This document shows positions 30,929-43,800 of a stretch of 64,000 nt of DNA, one piece after another; positions within the stretch are counted from its first letter, which is position 1, and the number at the start of each line of letters is the position of its first letter. The DNA is taken from positions 188,777 to 252,776 of the forward strand of contig NW_005179151.1 of assembly GCF_000350225.1 (NCBI RefSeq). The letters are read 5' to 3'. A program made the position numbers and the translations under genes. A model generated the notes under the pieces. It saw nothing but the letters and a program-made list of their open reading frames with translations, ran no database searches and was not told the DNA's origin. This stretch comes from Chondrus crispus (taxonomy: Eukaryota > Rhodophyta > Florideophyceae > Gigartinales > Gigartinaceae).

Positions 30929-31243
30929 TGTTTGTTATCTTCGTATCTTGTACTTTCGCGTATTGTTTGTTAACAAGCAGGAACTCCTGGCAGCAGCTCG
31001 GGCTAGCTGAGTGGTTTTCTAGAGAAGAGATTGTAGTAGCACTTAGCCACTGTTGGAGACGTTGCCCTATTTGGGTATTTTCCTTCCGTACACTAGTTGC
31101 CAATTCTAGTAACTTTTCTTGCAAAGCATTCCATCGTAGCCTAGTTCTGCCCTTCTCGCTCATTACTTAAGAGTAATTGAAACAGTAAACTAATAGCAGA
31201 ACTCCTCACTCTCAACAGTCAACTTCGTGCGGACGCCAAAAGT

Positions 31244-32249
31244 AATCTGGGTGAGCGCAAAGTGCCAATTTGGCGCAGTCGCTTCCAGCAAGTATTTTGC
31301 GCTGTGCCCAACCCCAAGTACAAAACATAATAACGGCACCGCAGATGAACCTTCACCACAAAAGCAAATCAAACAAGCAGAGCCGTAAATTCATAAAAAC
31401 TTCAAGGGATCTAGCAATCCATGTTGTTCAGTGGTGAAACATTCGATGGTGATTTTCCTGAGGGTTTGGCGTCATACTCGCCAAATCTTCGCACTGAAGT
31501 GCAAATTTCTTCTAGGCGACAAAAGAGTACATTCATTGTCATGGCATGTGTTCCTTTCAGTTAATGCAGTGTCCCAAATTATTTGAATTGATGGGAGGCA
31601 AAAGTGAACCAAGTTTGTTGCGTTCCTGCGTAACGGGTTGTTAATATGTATCTCCGGGTTTTAGCAGAAGAGCCCAGTTGTATTTTCAAGAAATAAAACG
31701 CCCCAATATGTATATTTAATTGAAGATGTACAAGAATCTAACGCGTCATACGAAGTTAGTTATATACGCGTGAGTTGTTGCAACAAAACACTAAATGCGT
31801 CATTATGATTTGTTGCATATCACATTTTGCGCATTTATATCAGTTTTGCCCAGTTATTTAAAGATAAATTTGCAGTGGTGCGCTGCCTGTATTTTTATTG
31901 ATTGGTGCTTCGAGTTATGTATGTCCGGACCGGGTACGTTCCAGTTTGTGGATGAACTCATCACGAAGCGTCGAGTTGGTCCTCGTCAATGGGAACATTT
32001 GTTCCAATTTCGTGCACTGTATATGCGTGTACATAAGGGTGAGGAATACAGGGACGGAAACGGCTTCCAGCGAAGCGGCGATTGCAGGGCGGGCAGGTGT
32101 TCGGAGATCCGGATGATTACCTCTCCGAACGATGGGCATCTTGCCACACGGCTTGACACTGCAACGACGACGTTACCTAACCCCTCGCCCAGATTTCTGC
32201 TGTTCACGGACAATGTCCTTCTTAATGCAAAGATGCCGTTCACGGCAGG
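31244..32249. other. Spacer, unassigned frame
   Basis: AT-rich. A 187-codon plus-strand frame (31795-32358) has no recognisable domain, and its second half overlaps, on the other strand, the end of a decayed Harbinger copy. It is probably not a gene. Confidence 0.35.
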
Positions 32250-33605
32250 ACGCCAGATAGTTCTTTCGCTCCTTCACAGCGCAGTGTACAATTTTTTACA
32301 AGCCTCCAATAGCGCCAATAACCACTGGCAGTGGTGTCTGGTAGCGGATGCCACTTAACCTGTAGATTGGCAGAGGTAATTGTTATACCGAAGTAGCTAC
32401 TATCGCCATTCTACTTCCAGCGAAAGTTTTCGACATAACAGCCGGTAATTCCCCCAGCTACGAGCTGGGGACTGCTAAACCGAGAACGGAAAGGACAGGC
32501 AGTTTCTGAATGAATGAGCCCGCAGGACCGCTCCTCCTGAGCGTCAGGTGAGGATATTCTGACCAGAATGAAGCTGAGAACAACGAAGGCGCACCGCACT
32601 GGACACGCGCAGCTATACTGGGGTGTTGGTCAGTCAAACAGGTGGCTACCAAGAAACTCAGCAGGCTCACTATCCTTACGGTCAAAGGTCGAGGGTAGGA
32701 AACAAGCGTAGGCCTGCTGGGCTCTGCGTACCCCCAGCTTGGCCTCTCACTATATCATACTCCTAACGAGGCAGTGGCGCTGGACGAACTACAGTAGCTT
32801 GACGTACAGTACTCAGCTTATTGTAACTTACAGTAACCAAAAATTGATTACTATACTAACGCGACGACCAGTTGCGCACCACGTGTATACCCGTAGTAGT
32901 TGGTCCCACTTACTACATGTGGACACCCACGTGGCCACTTAAGCACGCGCTGACCACGTGTCCATCTAGTCGGTTCGCATGCGTCTACTGTAAACGCGCG
33001 GGACTCCTGGCTCCTGCCAAGTGCAGTACCGGCTCCGGCAACAAACACCACATCCTCCTTATCGTCCAAAACAATTTTTCTACTATCACCCTGTTCGAGG
33101 CTTTTCTCGTTCTTTTTGCGATCTGGTATGGCCATAATGCCACCGCCACCATATTTCTTGGACAATACAGCCCTCATATCACCCTCTATTCCGGTTTACC
33201 TTTTATCCAAAGGCACCCCAGCTGTCAGGAAACGTGCTAGACAAAGGGCCAATACCAGTGATAGCCCTTCTGCCTTCTTCTCGTTCGAAAGAATTCTGAA
33301 TCGCCATCATACATCTTATAATTTCGATAAAACGGATTTGGGCCACGGCAATAGAAACTTGATTTTACAGCAAGAATATTTTGTAGGACGGCTACTTCTT
33401 CCTTCAGAACGTATAGCCCATGTTTAGCACAGGAATACTTGTTCACCTCTTTCCATGTACCACTAGGGCGACATCGATGCTGGAACGTGACATAGATGAC
33501 GTATGTATACATCTCGTAATACTTAAACTGCGTTTCTTGGCAATGAAATGGTCCGTCGTATACGAATCGGCATCTTTTGTGACGATGCCACTGAATTGTA
33601 AGCAA
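32250..33605 (-). pseudogene. Decayed Harbinger transposase, copy 3
   Basis: Minus-strand pieces match the intact transposase. YVTFQHRCRPSG (about 33460) has the first catalytic Asp replaced by Tyr, followed by KEEVAVLQ. NRVIVEKLFW with the catalytic Glu lies near 33090, then RRMWC. After a gap, FRWK and LQVKWHPLP lie at about 32420-32360. Stops and frame changes are many. The gap (about 32430-33030) is filled by sequence of the unit type, as in copy 2. Confidence 0.65.
32430..33030 (-). mobile_element. Probable diverged 600-bp unit inserted in Harbinger copy 3
   Basis: A GC-rich stretch starting near CGACATAACAGCC, then TACAGTA-type repeats (32790-32830) and CACGTG motifs (32878-32965), in the order expected for the unit in reverse orientation. 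It separates two adjacent parts of the transposase reading. A matching 5-bp TSD was not found, so the ends are approximate. Confidence 0.5.
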
Positions 33606-36600
33606 GAAATAGTTTTGATCTTATCGGAGAAGCTTTTGCAAGTGTATCTGTTTTAATTCCAGACAATGCCATTGGATTTAGTTTGGCTCTAATTCTCCAC
33701 ACTGCTTTTTCATGAACCACAGATCTTTCCGTTTCATAGGAATTTGGAACCTCTGGTTGTTGCGTAGCATTGCGATATGTGGAACATCAACAGCTTCTAA
33801 ATGCGGTTGAACTCGGGAAGAGTGAAATTGGTCATTTACTGGATTGCTTCGTTTCCGTGTTCTCAAAAAGGGTGAATTGGACGGCATTCGCTCTCCAGCT
33901 CTTCGTCACTCCCTCTGTTGTTTTTAGCGTTGTTGATGTTAGTGGCAGTTTTAATTCCAGGTATTGGTCGAAAAGTTAACGGCAGTCAGCGCAAATGGCC
34001 GTGGGGAGACTGTTACGAGAGGGTATCCTTGCAACTCACAAATGTGTAAAGGTTCAGTCTTCGTGATGGATCAATATTCAAAATGAGAAATATGTCGGTT
34101 TACATTTTGCAAAGGTGAGACTAGACTTGAAAGATGTCAAAAGAGCGGAAATATGGCTTAATATGATGGTGAGCGTTTCTGATTTGGCAGATATTGCGCG
34201 CAATTCGGGTATTGTTGATCTTTTCCGACAACTAAATTGAGCCGGGAATTTGCACGGTTGCCGCTCTGCTCGACAATAGTAGCATTTGGCCGTGATGGGT
34301 AAATGCAAAATGACAGTATTTTTGAGCTCAGGAAGAATGTTTCAGCAGCTGTGATAAAGCTTTGGCACGGATATGGTTCTATGCAGGGAATTTTTATACT
34401 CGAGGGAGGCCGTAGCTGCTTCCTCCTCCTATTGCATGGTTCATTAAGATTCGTTCCAAACTGAAAAAAGGAAAGATTGATATCAAAACATGTACACAAA
34501 CGCTGCACTGGTGCCCTTTCTAAACGTGAGTACAAAATATAAACAGACAGCCGTGTCGACCCCTCATACTGACATACCAACCTGTTCAGCCCACACTACG
34601 ATCACAGGAGAATGCTGCCGGCTGCCATGACACCTGATTTTGTACTAGCAATTCTCTTCCGTCCCCATCCACAGCGTTGGTCTGTAAAGAGCACCAGGAA
34701 TATTATCAATAATGCCCGCCAACGCAGCTCTCACTCAGCCTACGCAAGAACCTACTCGACACTTCGTATCTACTGCATGTCTTATCTAAGGCCCTTTGGT
34801 CAGCTTCCAGTAACCCCAAAGCAATGTGTCGCATCTCTGCAAATCGAGTGAGAAGAGAACGAGATCCCTTAGTGGTTGTTGTATACTAAGGGAGACTAGA
34901 ACAGCAAATGGACACAGCGGCCGCATTCGCCGCATGCGGGCACGTAAAAAGCATTGTACTTCAACGACGTCGCACCATTAGCATCCAAAGGTATGATATT
35001 ACAATTCGTGCAATGATAAGCAGTGTACCAGACAATTTCACTCGTCGCCTTTATTGGATGCCATTCTGGTTTTTCGCGCAGCTTATCGGCGTTTTATCGC
35101 CACATTCAAGACAGTACCAATGGAGAGAGAAGTCCTCGTGCTGGATAGAACTTTCTATCACACTGCGGCGGTTGGCCGGAGGTCTGCTTATATATTGATT
35201 CAGTACATAGTGTCTCTGCTTCATCATTATATCTGTGTGTTGTATCACTCTCCGAAACATGCACTATAACCTTCAAAATTATTTTCCATATTCGTCAATA
35301 TCATGTCTGGAAGATGTTTCTAAAACGTTTTCCGAGAAGGAAGTATTACTCTCACTGAAACGCTGTGACGCAGTTGATGGTTTGGATGTTAAGACTTGCA
35401 AAACGGCGGCCTCCGAAGTTCCTAACGCTTCGATGCACTAGAAGCAGAAGGGTTTTCATGCTCTAAACCCACAGGCCATGCGTGACTCTTATTATCGATT
35501 CAAAGTTTTATCTTGTATTTCACTAGGCTTCTCAACCGTTTACGGTATGAGCATTTTGTCGACAAAATCTGATCAGATTTCTCGAACGTGAGAGCAATTC
35601 ATTGGATGAGCGATAATTGAGCGTAGGAAACGATGGTTACAGTTGTTCAGAAATGTTGTTAGGCCCGTGATCGGGACGTAGCCCCAGCGATGCTCAGGAC
35701 AGCTCCAGATATCGGCAGAGCTCATCCCGCCTACTCGTCGAACCATCATTTAGGATGATTTTTGGGAAGGGGTGTTTTAGAGGCCGCTGCGCTGTTCCCT
35801 AGAAAAGAACACACTCGTCGTTTTCACTTGTGGCGAGTTGAAAAACTTCATAATTGAAAGTGGAGGTGCGTCTACCGTGCCCTGTCCGTCCCAAACTGGG
35901 GAAAACGGACAATAAGACTCCCTTGCTTAAACTGTGCACCTTCAAGATCAGTGCGCCTTTGAAACTCGAACGCATCGAAGACGAAACGGCCTAGACGCGA
36001 GAGCGTTACGTCAATTCTTTATCCGAGAAATTGAAGCGCCTGGACGACGCAACCCGTGAACGCAACTCACAACTTTCTTGTGCGGTTACCTTTTTCGTCA
36101 AAGAAGATACTGTAGAACTTAAAATGGCTATGTTTCATCCCCATCTTTTCAGCCATTCAGAGTTCACTGTCCCGTATTCCAGTAATGAATCACCTACTCC
36201 CGTACCGTGCGAAAGATTCAATTTTTCTGCACGATTTCGGAGAAAGCGACCACGGTGGCAGTGGAGGGGCGGAGGGACGGGTGTGCACAAGCACTGGTCG
36301 GGGCATGCAACAAAGCACCGGTTGCGCGGAGGTGGAATGTGCGTCACACGGCAAGGACCGCGCATGCGGTAATGGTGCAGGTGAAGGCGTCGAGCTTGGT
36401 AGAACATAGTAAGGACAGAGGATGCGATGCGACATGTAGATGGGATATGGAAGATGGCGTTGGCACATATGAGACACCATGCGTCTCACCAGCATGAGGC
36501 GCTTATACTGCTGTTCCGAAAAGCCGTGCCTAGAGCTGGAGCGGGATCGCCTCTACAGGGTGGCGTAAAAGAACAAGCTCAAGGGGCAGAGTAAGAAGAC

Positions 36601-36676
36601 AAAGAAGGAAGTCCAGCTACCGACCGCTGGGCTGCCCCCGAAAGACCACGATACTACGTGTGCGAACGACACCAGG
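33606..36676. other. Long spacer, nothing recognised
   Basis: AT-rich with short frames. The frames at 34158-34580 and 35051-35260 on the minus strand have no family I can name. Confidence 0.35.
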
Positions 36677-36967
36677 ATGTACCAGATTATCACGCAGATA
36701 CAGAGCGTATGTATGCAGGCCATGAACAGGTGTGCAACCGAGGCCATGGCGTCGGCCATGCGCAACGTCGTCAAGTTCATGCGCATAACATATCAGACCA
36801 TGCACATGGCGGCCATGCAGAACGTCATGATGCAGTTTGTGATGGCGGAAGTCTGTCTCTACGGTATGATTCATGTGGTAGTGGATGGCATCTGGGGGAA
36901 CGAAGTGGTGAAGACGGCAGTCGCGGGATTTAGCCGCGGTGGCGGTGATTGTGATGGGCGGCAGTAA
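36677..36967 (+). other. Met-rich 96-codon frame, doubtful gene
   Basis: Reads MYQIITQIQSVCMQAMNRC and continues with many Met and Ala residues, owing to frequent ATG and GCC triplets. It could form an amphipathic helix. No homology recognised; it may be low-complexity DNA rather than coding. Confidence 0.15.
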
Positions 36968-37863
36968 AATTGGGCTGAAGGATGCTGTCCAGGGGGAGAT
37001 CTTACTGTTTCTTGCAGTGCTTAAAAGGATTTCGATATAGGCGGCGTTCCAGTCCATGCCGTACTGCTGGGGTTAGGGGCGGTGAGATGGTCAGAATGCA
37101 TGTGAAAATGAAGCACAGCGTATATGAGTCCTCGGTTACGTTGCCATGAGTTCAAACGAAAGAAGTTTAGCATCCAGATCTTTTCTCAAAAGTGTGCAAC
37201 GGTGACACGGAGATATCGTATGGCATATTAGGAACAATTTTTGGATAGATGAATGTTGTGTGAATTGGGACAATGAGTGGGGGCGGAAGAGGTTTGAACT
37301 TCAGATCATGTAACAGCAAGCCCCAGTTGAAAAGTGGGACCTCTCCCAACTGCTTTCTGCTGGTGTGACATTGCATCGTTGATCACTCTCAAGCTGGCTT
37401 GTCATAGCACAGGGTCCGATCACTGATCCAATGCAGGATATCGTGTGCACTGATCCAATCCATTGCACAAATGCGCGGAAGGGTCAGATGGAGGATAGAC
37501 GATAAAGGGATGACGTAAAAGTCGAGGGCTTGGTCGTTTCAGTCTTATCAAATTTGAATATAGGAAGTCGATTTGAGCAAGCAAGGACGACGTGCAGTAT
37601 ATTAGGCGAAAGACGATCTACAGAGCGAGAAAGAGGAGAGCTAGGACGGAATAAAGAATCAGTTGGTTGTAAACTGCAACAACTGTACCGCGATCACCCG
37701 CCTAAGAACTACTGTTTTTTCTCAACAGACCTGCGCTCTCTTGAGCAGCGCAAGCTCTGTGAAATTTTGTTTCCAGAATCCAGGGCCCAAGCCTCAACAG
37801 TTGCTACAAGTCCATTCCAGGACCATAGCATCGGTCCGTCAATCTGACATTCTGGAATATCTC
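36968..37863. other. Spacer, nothing recognised
   Basis: Only short frames (up to 105 codons at 37530-37847) without domains. Confidence 0.35.
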
Positions 37864-38720
37864 CTAGCACCTCTTTGAGTACTCTTCATCCGCGCTAAGA
37901 CCATTCATCATCGACAATATCGCTGATTCTGGATCCATTAAAGAAGATACGTTGTTGGCCATCTTTCTAGAGCGATCGAGTTCGATTACCTGGCTTTGCA
38001 TGGCGATATTATTTGGGTCGCTATCATGTGCCAGAATTGGCCTTCCACTCTCGCAAGAACTTGTTAACGACGTCATTGCAGCAGCAATGGCATCGGTAAT
38101 CTCATCTCGACGACCCTTCCCCTTAGACAAATTTAGATTCTGCCTCTTACTTACGGGACGTCCCGCAGCATCAAGCCCGCACTCGATTTGGGAACAGAAA
38201 GGGATTCGACGTTCAACCTGGGATGGTCGTGAATCGCACAGTAAATGTTGCAGAAGACATGACGTCATCGCCCTGCGTAAAGAGCGGAAACGAGTCTCCA
38301 TCGCCTCGACCGGATGCCTCAAAATTCTTCTGCGCTTCACTGTATGTCGAGCGCAGCTTTGTCCAATTCTGTTTTAATATCTGCCTGTCGCAAATGTCGC
38401 AGCAATTTGATGGAGCACTGCGCAATACAATAGTCCAACATGACGTCATGAGACGCCTCAGAAAGGTCCGGGTTGAAACTCGGATCGTTGAAGAGCATTC
38501 TGAATTCTTCCGCGAATAGATCATGGCGGTGGCTATCCAACTCTGCCCTGTTCGTGATTCGCTGATACACCTTGGAAATTAACGTTGCATTTCTAGAATC
38601 TGCTATTACGTGACACACCCTTGGGCTTTCTTCTTTTGTTAAGTTTGAAGCACGGTTCCCTCCATTGCCCTCTGCAATACCAGGGCCTATTTCTTCATAA
38701 AGTTGCTTCAGGTCTAACAT
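37864..38720 (-). pseudogene. Frameshifted Myb/SANT-like DNA-binding protein (probable Harbinger partner)
   Basis: Three overlapping minus-strand frames read as one protein. The N-terminal part (38720-38390) contains FNDPSFNPDLSEASHDVML. The second frame (about 38400-38240) reads NWTKLRSTYSEAQKNFEASG then GDGDSFPLFTQGD, typical of the Myb/SANT-like helix-turn-helix region found beside Harbinger transposases. The third frame (38340-37864) gives a Ser/Asp-rich tail. The frame changes lie near 38395 and 38330-38240. In Harbinger elements this protein carries the transposase into the nucleus and binds the ends. Assignment rests on pattern, not on a search. Confidence 0.5.
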
Positions 38721-39529
38721 TTTGGCATGAGAGCTCAGAGTCTTACTGTCTCACCTACACATAAGGTTACTCTTTGCTCAAGACCCCGGCATTCCAAGTC
38801 CCTTTGCAGGTGCATACAGAGTTTTCTGTGAGTATACATAAGGTGCGGCGTCTTGCAGAGGCCTGGGAGCTTCTGGAAGTAGAACGACGCGAGAAAAGGG
38901 TAAATGCTTCTCTTTAGCGACACGAGGATCGCCACGATGGCTAGAACTGAGCGTGGTGGTCAAGGCAAATAACTGGATTTCATCAGAATTTACCGTCGGT
39001 TAAACAGTTTTTTTGTTCCGGCGGAATGAGTTTATGCGTTGGGCTGGAACGGAGAAAATGCATGGATGTATCCAAAGTTTTGGTATGAAGCTTCACTAAG
39101 ATTGGGCAGGGACCTTGAGTCCAGAGTGTTCGGGTATCGGGTTCACTGTCGATGAGGATCGGTCAAAATCGTTCGAGGAAGCCGAGCGGAGACATATCTG
39201 CTGAATGGTGATCTGATTCTGTGGGAAAGCCAGCTGTTTGATTCTCATTTTTATACTTTGCCTGAAAAAAACTAGTTAGTCACGTCTGCGACTTGCAAAA
39301 ACGATGGCCGTAAGAGAATTGTATGTGGCAGCCCTGTGGCATAATATATGGGCAATCAAGGACCAAATCGGCTCATATCTTGTGTTCCATTTTCACGGAA
39401 GATCGTTTCGAATGATCCTAAGGGAGACGGATACCTGAACGAACCAGTGCTTGCCGACGACCACTTAGTTCTTAGAGACTTTTCCTACATACACCTTTTT
39501 AGTGTTGCCTGAGGAGAAAAATTAATTTT
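38721..39529. other. Spacer, possibly the lost 5' part of the pogo-type element
   Basis: No left terminal repeat or DNA-binding domain of the neighbouring transposase could be recognised. Confidence 0.35.
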
Positions 39530-40779
39530 AGGTTCTCGGACGACTGGCTAGGTAAGTTCAAAAGGCATTTGAATTTGGGGGTAATCAAAAGCCGCGGCGA
39601 AACTGTTGTTACGGACATGGTAGCAGTGGCGCAAGAGCTCCCCAATATTCGAAACGTCATTGAAAAATAAGACAGAACGCATATTTTTAATGCCCATGAA
39701 TGTGAGCTGTTTTATAAGTTGGGTCCTGGCACTACAGTAGCTACGAAAGGGCTACTATGTCAGAAGAATATGAAAGATCGCATAACTTTGCTGGTCTGTT
39801 CCAACGATGACGGTTCAGAAAAAAAATGGAATTGATGATCATTGGTAACGCAGCGAGGCCACGCCAATTTAAAAAAAGTATGGTCAAGAACATGGGTTCG
39901 ATTATCATTCAAACAAAGGCGCGGATGACTACAAACCTTTTTGAATGGCTCAATCGCTTTAATATTAGAATCGGCTCCAAGCCTGGGAGGAAGGTAATTT
40001 TGCCCCTCGACAATTGCAGTGTGCATGGGAATGAAGTAAATATATCATCGCTCAGTAATGCCAACATTTTCTTTTTACCCCCAACACTACTTCCAAGATT
40101 CAACCATTCGATTCTGGAATAATTGCTGCCTTCAAAATCGCTGTAGGATGCAAATGGAAAGAGGAGTTGATCTTGCCGGTGAAAATGTAAAGGATATTTA
40201 CAAGATCGATACACTCACAGCGATGAAGTGGATAAAAAGGATATGGGAGGATCTACCTGCAGCTGTCACAAGTAATGGTTGGACGAACACCGGTCATTTT
40301 TTGATCGAGAGTTCTGAAGATGTGGCGATTGGCGAGGAGGCTCTTGACGTGGAAATTTGTAATAATATTGGAGTTTTAGTTCGAGAAAGAGTGCGCATGA
40401 CCGTCGCTGATCTTTTTGAATCCTGTGGGAGAAGACGAGTGCCTAGGCACTCGTCTTCTCCCACAAGATGTAGCTACAGGAATAGGATGATGTTGATATG
40501 GTGGCGGATACTGTTGGTTCTTTTATGGGTGAAACTGTACTAGATGAATAGGTGAGCGAAGACCATTCCGTTGTGGTGCAGCTGCCTTCTGCACAGGAAC
40601 CGCTTAGAGCTTTGGCATCGACGAAAAGGATAGAGTCTCTGAATTTACACTCGGCTACAGTTTTACAAGTGCTAAGGAAGGCTCAGGGTGCTGTTCGCAG
40701 CTCGATTTTACCCAAAGCAAAGCAGACTAAGATTGACGAATTTTCAAGTAAATATGGCAACACATGCTTTGGAACATGA
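39530..40779 (+). pseudogene. Broken pogo/Tigger-type (Tc1-mariner superfamily) transposase
   Basis: Plus-strand pieces in order. DWLGKFKRHLNLG belongs to the CENP-B-like DNA-binding region (about 39550). IFNAHECELFYKLGPGTTV stands where NADE carries the first catalytic Asp; here it is His. KDRITLLVCSNDDGSEK follows. Then MTTNLFEWLNRF, RKVILPLDNCSVHGN with the second Asp, FFLPP, and IKRIWEDLPAAV. The C-terminal tail (40552-40779) reads AVRSSILPKAKQTKIDEF. Stops and frame changes occur near 39670, 39833 and 40120. A 42-bp palindrome interrupts the coding DNA at 40425-40466. Not functional. Confidence 0.7.
40425..40466. repeat. Perfect 42-bp palindrome, no loop
   Basis: TGTGGGAGAAGACGAGTGCC... 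with two exact 21-bp arms meeting at CC|TAGG-type centre. It lies inside the broken pogo-type transposase. Confidence 0.9.
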
Positions 40780-40816
40780 CGAAAAGTTATCACAACCGTT
40801 CGCTAATGGCAACCCT

Positions 40817-40876
40817 CCGATAATTGCAACAGGTCCTGTTCCACCAACCCGTTGCAATTATCGGGCGAGTACTGTA
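40817..40876 (+). repeat. Probable 3' terminal repeat of the pogo-type element, with hairpin
   Basis: CCGATAATTGCAACAGGT (40817-40834) and ACCCGTTGCAATTATCGG (40847-40864) are inverted. The second continues GCGAGTACTG then TA, so the reverse complement starts TACAGTACTCGCCCGATAAT, a pogo-like terminus flanked by TA. The left terminal repeat was not found. Confidence 0.5.
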
Positions 40877-43800
40877 TCACGATGCCGTGTTTATCAGGGA
40901 ACATGCACCCTTTGATCAAACGCATTCTTACGACGCCGTCTTAACCGCTTCACGCATTCAATCTAGCGCTCCTAGGAAAATGGGCTCATAAAAGGGGTAC
41001 GTAACAAGATTATCTATTTTTGTGTTTATGATCAGATTTAGTTTTGGTTTTTTAAACAAGTTTGGGATTACTTTAAATGAGAAAATGCATGTTTTGTGTG
41101 CGGGGAAAAATCGCAGCACGTCTTTTTCTTTAATCAAAATAGCCGGCACTGTCCCGACCTCAGGAAGAGGCCCTTTTCAACAAATTTTGCAACAAAAGTT
41201 CATGAAATTCAATAACTCGCAGGCGACTTGGCGTCCACATTGTTAAAATTTCCAGGAGTAAACTCGATATTGAATGCTTCTAACTGAACTATGAGATTTG
41301 CTGCTTTCCGTGAGGCTTGTGTGTATGTTGTTGAATGAAGTCGCATTCAATTTTTGCTGAATGTTTGAATAGAGACCCGCCGAGGACGTGCGGACATGTT
41401 TGCATTTTGCGAAATTTTTTTTCATGAGGACGACGAAGACAAAAAAAAAAAAAAAAAGTATGTTTTATTGCAACGTTTAATTTTTATGTATAATCAAATA
41501 GTTTATATTGTGGCATAGACCTGGGACGGATCAAGGTCCGATTGCACGAAGATTCTCACAGATATTTAGAAAAGTGAGGGTGTCTGCTATTGGCTGCTTC
41601 TCTCTCTCGCCATCGAAGTTTTTGATTTAAGAGCTACATGTATTGACGTTTTTTTGTCTTAAATCCTGCTCCAAGATCTACTGGAGGATGAGAACGTCAC
41701 ACCCAGTCATGAGAGATCATGGCCCTCTCCGTTTTGATTTCAAGGCGGAGCTAATCGCAAGACCAACCAAGTCGCACCTCGGGACAGCCTTACATGTCTA
41801 TCCCACTCCAACCTCTAATCTCAACGTATTGGGCGCAGAGCAGGGCCTCCGTGCCTTTTGGAGTGGTCTCGCAGAGCTCAACAAAATGTTGCAGTTTGAA
41901 GCTACACGGTGTGGACATAACCCTTCGTCATTCTATTTCTGAGCGGGATAGTTGACACAGCAAGATTTCAGTCCAGCGCACGATACGTTGAAGCTCGTGG
42001 CTTTCCAGCGGTGAATGAGACCCGCAACAAGTATTTTCCGACAACCGCAAAAACCTTCTCACAACAAAACAAGGCGCATAGCGTTGAGCGTCGCCGTGGT
42101 ACTCTGACGTACACGGCATGTCCACATGTGTTTGTAAAATGGTGACCGTGCGTCAAAAGATTGACCCTGATGTGTACTGTACATCACTTGCTTTTGATGT
42201 GGAGGGTACGGTTCTCGGTTTGATCGTCTCACGTAACTTACCATATAAAAAATAAGGTATGTAACATCCAATTCCTCTCGGGACAAACGATTCGTGGCTG
42301 TTTGTATCTGTCATGTATTCGTCGTGGGGGAGTAAAACCAAAAGTCTATCAACGAACATGTTAGACCATTCGACAAATTGCCTTGCTCTGTCATCATCTG
42401 CTGTATTATCTTCACCCCTCTGTACCCCCTCCTTCATCTGCAACCTCTCTCTGTATAAATGTCCCGACCTCGGGGGAGTCTCTCATATCACTTTCTACTC
42501 CAATATGATCGTATCCTTGGTAATCAGCCTCGAGGCTTGTCGTGTCTCGATCTCCTCTACACATGCAACAAGTCTCGGGCGAAGATCTCGATGCCGTCTT
42601 TCCGCCTTCCTGTTTGACAGCCCCAGAATGGGTTTCCGCGACAGACTCACGACTGCGCTTTTAAAATACAGTATCCGGAAGGTGCGGAGACGGACACGGT
42701 ATCAGTATGTATGATGTCTTCAGAATGTCGATATCTGCTCAGTATTAACACTGAACTCTGTGAGAAATCTCGCCTTCCGCTTATCAGAAGGCGCCCGCTT
42801 TGCTGTGCCCGGAACTTCGAAGTAGACTTTGTTGTAGGGCAGAAACGCAGACAACAAGGTTATTTTTAATTTCAACCAAAAGGACAGATGAGCTCTCTGC
42901 AGCACAAGGTCACGGATGAGCACCACAGTTCTGTGCTTTGAATAGACAAAATGCGACTAAAGCTGGTTTTTGGTAGGTTTTAGATCTTGAGTGCCCACTT
43001 CTTTGAAAAGTGAAAAGCCTATGCTTTTCACTTGGGGAGAGATTGCATGGTCAGGCGGTCGCTCCTACTGCGGTGAGCTGCATTTTTGGAGGCGCAGTTT
43101 CACAGATAAGTACCGCTGAAAGTCGGTCCTCAACTTGAGTTGCTAATACACGTACCGTAAGAGAAGTGTACTGAACATCCCGCGCGGTCTCAGCCTATTC
43201 TCCGTGAAGGGGCGATTTGTACAGTACCAAGGAAGGGTACATCAGCTGAAGTCAGCTACCTATGTATATTACAGTAAAAGAAGCTGTAAACGTCAACCTC
43301 TTTTTCCAGATCGATATCGTGAGGGACAAGTGGTAAATCTGGATGAGATCCTCGCCCTCCATGGAGATCGGGGGGCGGGCCATGATTGAAGCCGTCCACA
43401 GGAATGCTGCACAGTTGGGAGGCTTTGCCCAAGTTGATAGGGTGGCGAAATCAGGCGAGATCAGTCCCATGGGCTATATTACAAGGCCCGAAGCCTGTCA
43501 GGGCCGTACCCTCTTTAATTGGAGAGCTCAATCCAATTTTTTGTCGCTTCCACTGGCCTGAAGAAAATAAGGAGCGCCGTCAAGAGCCATGTACAGTATA
43601 TCTTCGTGCTGCCGGTGCTGAGCAATACAAGTTTTCTGCATTTCCTTTTCAACTGCGATCGCGACCTTGGTCGACGTACAGCTGCCCCGGAAACTTTTGT
43701 ACTGTACGTACTCTCGTAGCCATCGTCTCGGGAGACCTTTTAGTGGCAATAAACCTGTCGAGAATTGTTGAGCTTGCCGTCGTAATACTATATACAACTT

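Larger units (their letters stand above)
27849..31243 (+). mobile_element. Broken chromodomain Gypsy (Ty3-type) retrotransposon with flanking direct repeats
   Basis: A decayed pol gene (28084-30823) lies between two direct repeats of about 200 bp, 27849-28058 and 31039-31243, roughly 78 percent identical by eye. These may be LTR remnants. TG...CA ends, a primer-binding site and a TSD could not be fixed, so it is also possible that the repeats are two copies of another sequence. Confidence 0.6.

Noticed and set aside
31795..32358. 187-codon plus-strand frame as a gene
   Set aside because: No domain, and its second half overlaps the recognisable minus-strand end of a decayed Harbinger copy.
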